Source: Clostridia bacterium (GTDB taxonomy: Bacteria; Bacillota; Clostridia; Monoglobales; Monoglobaceae). From it: a stretch of 64,000 nt of DNA. The notes under the pieces are model-generated. The model made no database searches. It saw only the letters and a list, made by a program, of their open reading frames with translations, and was not told where the DNA came from. The DNA lies in the NCBI GenBank assembly GCA_017546145.1, contig JAFYXN010000016.1, positions 22,655 to 86,654 on the forward strand, written 5' to 3'. Below, piece after piece: positions 61,382-64,000 of the stretch (position 1 is its first letter; every line of letters begins with the position of its first letter). The position numbers and the translations under genes were made by a program.

Positions 61382-61804
61382 ATGTTTGTGAAGCAGGTTT
61401 CTGTTTTTCTTGAAAACAAGGCAGGCAGACTTGGCAATATAACAGCGCTTTTAAAAGCCGAAAAAATTGACATAAGAGCATTCAGCATTGCAGATACAAC
61501 CGAATTTGGAATACTAAGGCTGATTGTCAAGGAGCCGCAACGTGCGGTTGATGTGCTCAGAAATGCCGACATGACCGCTCAGTTGAATGAAGTAATTGTT
61601 GCCGTAATGCCTGACAAAATAGGCTCGCTTGATGAGGTGGTAAAACCTATTTGCGATGCAGGGATTGATATAAAGTATCTCTATTCGTTTATTGGTGAAA
61701 AAGAGGCAACAGGCAGAGTTGCAATTTTTACGGATGATATGAATGGCTCGTATGAGATTCTTAAAAAACAGGGGATAGAACTTTCGACTCAGGACGAAAT
61801 TTAA
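61382..61804 (+). CDS. Tandem ACT domain protein
   Basis: The 140-residue protein contains two ACT domains: VSVFLENKAGRLGNITALL near residue 6 and GSLDEVVKPICDAGIDIKYLYSF near 81. ACT domains bind amino acids and control enzymes or act alone as sensors. It lies 12 bp before the Cys/acidic protein and may share the upstream transcript. The ATG has GAAGGGGCG upstream. Confidence 0.88.
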   Translation: MFVKQVSVFLENKAGRLGNITALLKAEKIDIRAFSIADTTEFGILRLIVKEPQRAVDVLRNADMTAQLNEVIVAVMPDKIGSLDEVVKPICDAGIDIKYLYSFIGEKEATGRVAIFTDDMNGSYEILKKQGIELSTQDEI

Positions 61805-61816
61805 GGAGAATTAAAA

Positions 61817-62155
61817 ATGGCAAAAAACTGTGTTTTATATGACCGTGAATGTATTAATTGCGGAGAATGTGATATTTGCGACCTTGATCCCAAAAAAGTC
61901 TGTGACAATTGCGGAAAGTGTATCGACTCCGGCAATGATTACAATATAATGGATGTTGATCTTACGGTTGAAAATGGTGGTGAGCCGCTTAACTATCATT
62001 TTGACGGTGAGGAAGAGGCTGACTTTGAAGAAGAATTTTTTATGGACAATGATTCGGATGAAGACCTTGAAATTGAGCTTTCAGATGATTGGGATGATGA
62101 AGATGATGACGATGATTTAGCATTTGATTTTGGAGAGTTTTTTGGTCAAAGATAG
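61817..62155 (+). CDS. Cys-rich and acidic small protein, unknown
   Basis: The 112-residue protein has eight Cys in its first 40 residues (CINCGECDICDLDPKKVC, CGKC) in a ferredoxin- or zinc-knuckle-like arrangement, then a long acidic stretch (EEEADFEEEFF, DDEDDDDDLAFD). The Cys pattern could bind two metal ions or an Fe-S cluster. No family was recognised. It is downstream of the ACT gene at 12 bp. Confidence 0.6.
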   Translation: MAKNCVLYDRECINCGECDICDLDPKKVCDNCGKCIDSGNDYNIMDVDLTVENGGEPLNYHFDGEEEADFEEEFFMDNDSDEDLEIELSDDWDDEDDDDDLAFDFGEFFGQR

Positions 62156-62238
62156 GGTTCTCATAAAAAGTGTTTTATCAACCACTTCAACTCCCCTGCT
62201 CCTCAATCAGGGGATTAAGGTATACTTTTGTGTAATAC

Positions 62239-62272
62239 TAGGAAATTACAACAAAAAAGTAGTAATTTCCTA
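62239..62272. repeat. 11-bp hairpin in the leader of the LOG gene
   Basis: TAGGAAATTAC (62239-62249) and GTAATTTCCTA (62262-62272) are perfectly complementary. It lies 42 bp upstream of the LOG start and may be a regulatory stem-loop. Confidence 0.5.
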
Positions 62273-62313
62273 CAAGATAAAAAATGCACTTATATTAAGA
62301 GGTGAATTTGCAG

Positions 62314-62895
62314 ATGAAGATATGTGTATATGGTGCGGCATCGCCCACAATTGATAAAATATATATACAAAAAGTTGAGGCTATGGGCAAAGAAATGGCC
62401 ATTCGCGGACATTCGCTGGTGTTTGGCGGTGGCGGAAACGGATTGATGGGAGCGGCTGCGCGCGGAGTACGCGAGGCAAAGGGGCATATAACCGGCGTTA
62501 TACCAAAGTTTTTTGAAGACGAATCGGTTGAGGAAATCTGCAGTTTTTGCGATGTACTTATCAAGCCTGATACAATGCGTGAACGCAAGCAGATAATGGA
62601 AGATAATTCGGATGCATTTATAGTAGTGCCGGGCGGTATAGGGACGTATGAAGAATTTTTTGAAATATTAACACTTAAACAGCTTTGCCGTCATAATAAG
62701 CCCATTGCAATATATAATATTGACGGATATTATGATGAACTTAATTCTGCAATGAACAGTGCAATAAAAAAGAATTTTATACGTGACAATTGCAGCGAGC
62801 TGTTTTTTGTTGCAGATGATTTAGACAGGCTTTTTAAATATATTGAACAGCCTGTAACCGAGATACGGACAGTAAAGGAATTAAAAGACGGCTAA
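62314..62895 (+). CDS. LOG family protein (TIGR00730)
   Basis: The 193-residue Rossmann-like protein has the LOG motif PGGIGTYEEFFE near residue 110 and a GGGGNGLMGAAARG nucleotide loop. LOG proteins cleave nucleoside 5'-monophosphates to the base and ribose 5-phosphate. The ATG at 62314 has AAGAGGTG 9 nt upstream; the in-frame GTG at 62302 is unlikely. A terminator follows. Confidence 0.9.
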   Translation: MKICVYGAASPTIDKIYIQKVEAMGKEMAIRGHSLVFGGGGNGLMGAAARGVREAKGHITGVIPKFFEDESVEEICSFCDVLIKPDTMRERKQIMEDNSDAFIVVPGGIGTYEEFFEILTLKQLCRHNKPIAIYNIDGYYDELNSAMNSAIKKNFIRDNCSELFFVADDLDRLFKYIEQPVTEIRTVKELKDG

Positions 62896-62901
62896 AAATC
62901 C

Positions 62902-62932
62902 AAAAGACCGATGAATTTTGCATCGGTCTTTT
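62902..62932. terminator. Bidirectional terminator between LOG gene and birA
   Basis: A perfect 12-bp stem (62902-62913 with 62921-62932) with A/T flanks. Confidence 0.88.
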
Positions 62933-62952
62933 AAACATTTTAATAGTATTTA

Positions 62953-63747
62953 TTAATCAGTAAAGTTTTCACTTCCAAGCGAAATTTCACCCGATTTTAA
63001 AATTAAGGTTTCGCCCGTATCAAGTGCAACAATTAGGTTTCCTTCATCATTTATATCAACTGCAGTTCCTGAAAAAGCCTTGCCAGATTTGGTAAAGTGT
63101 ATTTTTTTGCCCAAAACACAGGAATAGTTTTTATACTCATCAATCAAGTCCTGAGGATTGTCGGCGTTATAAATTTGTTGAAATTCGTTAATAATTTTTG
63201 CAGTAATTTCGTTTCGTGTAATATTTTCGGGAAAGACCGAGCCTGCAATTTTGTTTAATTTCCCGGGAAATACATTATCCGGGGTGTTAACATTCAAGCC
63301 AATTCCTACAATAATATTACTTATTGTTCCTTTATCGGGATTGCTTGTGCTCTCTGCAAGGATTCCGCAAACCTTTTTCTTATGTAAGAAAATATCATTT
63401 ACCCATTTTATTGTGGCAGGAGATTTTGAAATGCTGTTTAAAACGCGGCATACAGCCACGCCTGCTCCAACGGTCAAAAGAGAGGGGGGAAGTACAATTT
63501 TATCAGGTTTTAGCAGTATACTCATATAAATTCCGCTGCCTTCGGGCGAAAAAAATTCTCTGCCAAGACGACCTCTGCCTTCTGTCTGATGGTCTGCTAT
63601 CACTAAGGTTTCGTGAGGAGCGTTGTTTTTAGCAAGCTCTTTGGTGTAAAAATTTGTCGAATTAACGGTTTTTAAGACAATTATGTTAAATGAAGTCTTT
63701 TTAGTGGTAAAAGAAAGTATTCCTTCCTTTATAATTTCATCAGCCAA
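62953..63747 (-). CDS. birA: Biotin--[acetyl-CoA-carboxylase] ligase
   Basis: The 264-residue protein has the ligase core with the biotinyl-AMP loop EGRGRLGREFFSP, IKWVNDIF, GILAES and GIGLNVN, and a C-terminal SH3-like domain. It lacks the N-terminal HTH domain, so it is a monofunctional biotin protein ligase rather than a repressor. The start is a TTG at 63747 with GGAGGTG upstream. Confidence 0.92.
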   Translation of the reverse strand: MADEIIKEGILSFTTKKTSFNIIVLKTVNSTNFYTKELAKNNAPHETLVIADHQTEGRGRLGREFFSPEGSGIYMSILLKPDKIVLPPSLLTVGAGVAVCRVLNSISKSPATIKWVNDIFLHKKKVCGILAESTSNPDKGTISNIIVGIGLNVNTPDNVFPGKLNKIAGSVFPENITRNEITAKIINEFQQIYNADNPQDLIDEYKNYSCVLGKKIHFTKSGKAFSGTAVDINDEGNLIVALDTGETLILKSGEISLGSENFTD

Positions 63748-63849
63748 ATTTTCACCTCCTCAAGTAGTATGAAAACAGTATATCATAGCTGTGATTTTGC
63801 GTCAAGAAAAGGAAAAATAAAAAATGTTGAAAAAAATCAAAAAAAGTAC

Positions 63850-63878
63850 TTGACAAAGGAGGAGAGATGTGTTAATAT
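63850..63878 (+). promoter_or_regulatory. Strong promoter 1 near window end
   Basis: TTGACA (63850-63855), 17 bp and TAATAT (63873-63878). No gene follows within the window. Confidence 0.75.
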
Positions 63879-63943
63879 AAACGAGTTGCGCCAAGGAGCA
63901 AGGGACAACGGAAAATAAAACTAAAAAAAGTTTTAAAAAAGGG

Positions 63944-63972
63944 TTGACAAAAGCGAAATGGTGTGATAAGAT
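63944..63972 (+). promoter_or_regulatory. Strong promoter 2 near window end (tandem)
   Basis: TTGACA (63944-63949), 17 bp and TAAGAT (63967-63972), 94 bp after the first. The tandem arrangement without a gene by the window edge fits a stable-RNA (rRNA or tRNA) operon beyond it. A short CTCTC/GAGAG palindrome follows at 63981-63994. Confidence 0.65.
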
Positions 63973-64000
63973 AGATAGGCTCTCTCGTGAGAGGGCACTC

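Noticed and set aside
1..64000. CRISPR array, prophage or tRNA genes
   Set aside because: No regular direct repeats with spacers, no phage structural or integrase genes and no cloverleaf-like sequence with a TTC-A motif was recognised by eye.

Overview
The window reads as chromosomal DNA of an anaerobic, probably spore-forming member of the class Clostridia (Bacillota). Supporting signs are pyruvate:ferredoxin oxidoreductase, an NfnAB-type transhydrogenase, rubrerythrin and reverse rubrerythrin under a PerR-like regulator, the spore genes cotJABC and spoVFA/spoVFB, a SleL-like LysM-GH18 protein, AGGAGG ribosome binding sites, TTGACA-N17-TATAAT promoters, and S-layer homology (SLH), cohesin and dockerin domains. 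Uronate and rhamnose kinases plus surface cohesin/dockerin proteins suggest a plant-fibre or pectin user. No species can be named from sequence alone.

Layout. 1-6.4 kb: the 3' end of a large, probably exported protein, then a leftward GNAT / MBL-fold / glycoside-hydrolase-like operon divergent from an AraC regulator. 6.4-12.7 kb: cotJABC, a MATE exporter, a polysaccharide deacetylase, an M23 peptidase, a CpXC protein and metA. 12.9-20.1 kb: housekeeping genes (rpsU-yqeY, yqeG, an endonuclease IV-like gene, an aminopeptidase P, efp), then a zinc transporter and the oxidative-stress set rbr, perR and reverse rubrerythrin. 20.2-26 kb: a large unknown protein, then a three-gene cluster encoding a dockerin protein, a cohesin protein and a cohesin-SLH protein. 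26-32.4 kb: eda-kdgK, two tandem serine hydrolases, and guaB with a small zinc-ribbon gene. 32.4-38.6 kb: leftward acnA-icd-rex, a P-loop/Asp23-like gene, ogg and a nitroreductase. 38.7-44.2 kb: two DnaA boxes, ruvX, a DUF1292 gene, topB and nfnAB. 44.2-55.1 kb: a glycine-riboswitch-controlled amino acid symporter, the GH18 spore enzyme, PFOR, tsf and rpsB (leftward), rhaB and a small unknown gene. 55.1-64 kb: a gene-poor stretch holding a nested palindrome and a complete Fst/par-like type I toxin-antitoxin locus, then dipicolinate synthase, an amidohydrolase, three M42-family genes (the last lacking its active site), an ACT protein, a Cys/acidic protein, a LOG protein, birA, and two strong tandem promoters at the edge that may serve an rRNA or tRNA operon outside the window.

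The most interesting items are (1) the compact dockerin / cohesin / cohesin-SLH operon, which looks like a minimal surface-anchored cellulosome-type assembly; (2) the type I toxin-antitoxin locus at 55.5-55.8 kb, with a 23-residue hydrophobic toxin, two convergent consensus promoters, a shared terminator and loop complementarity; (3) a P-loop plus Asp23-like protein next to rex; and (4) a catalytically degenerate M42 paralogue translationally coupled to an intact one. All functional calls come from reading motifs; no database search was run.
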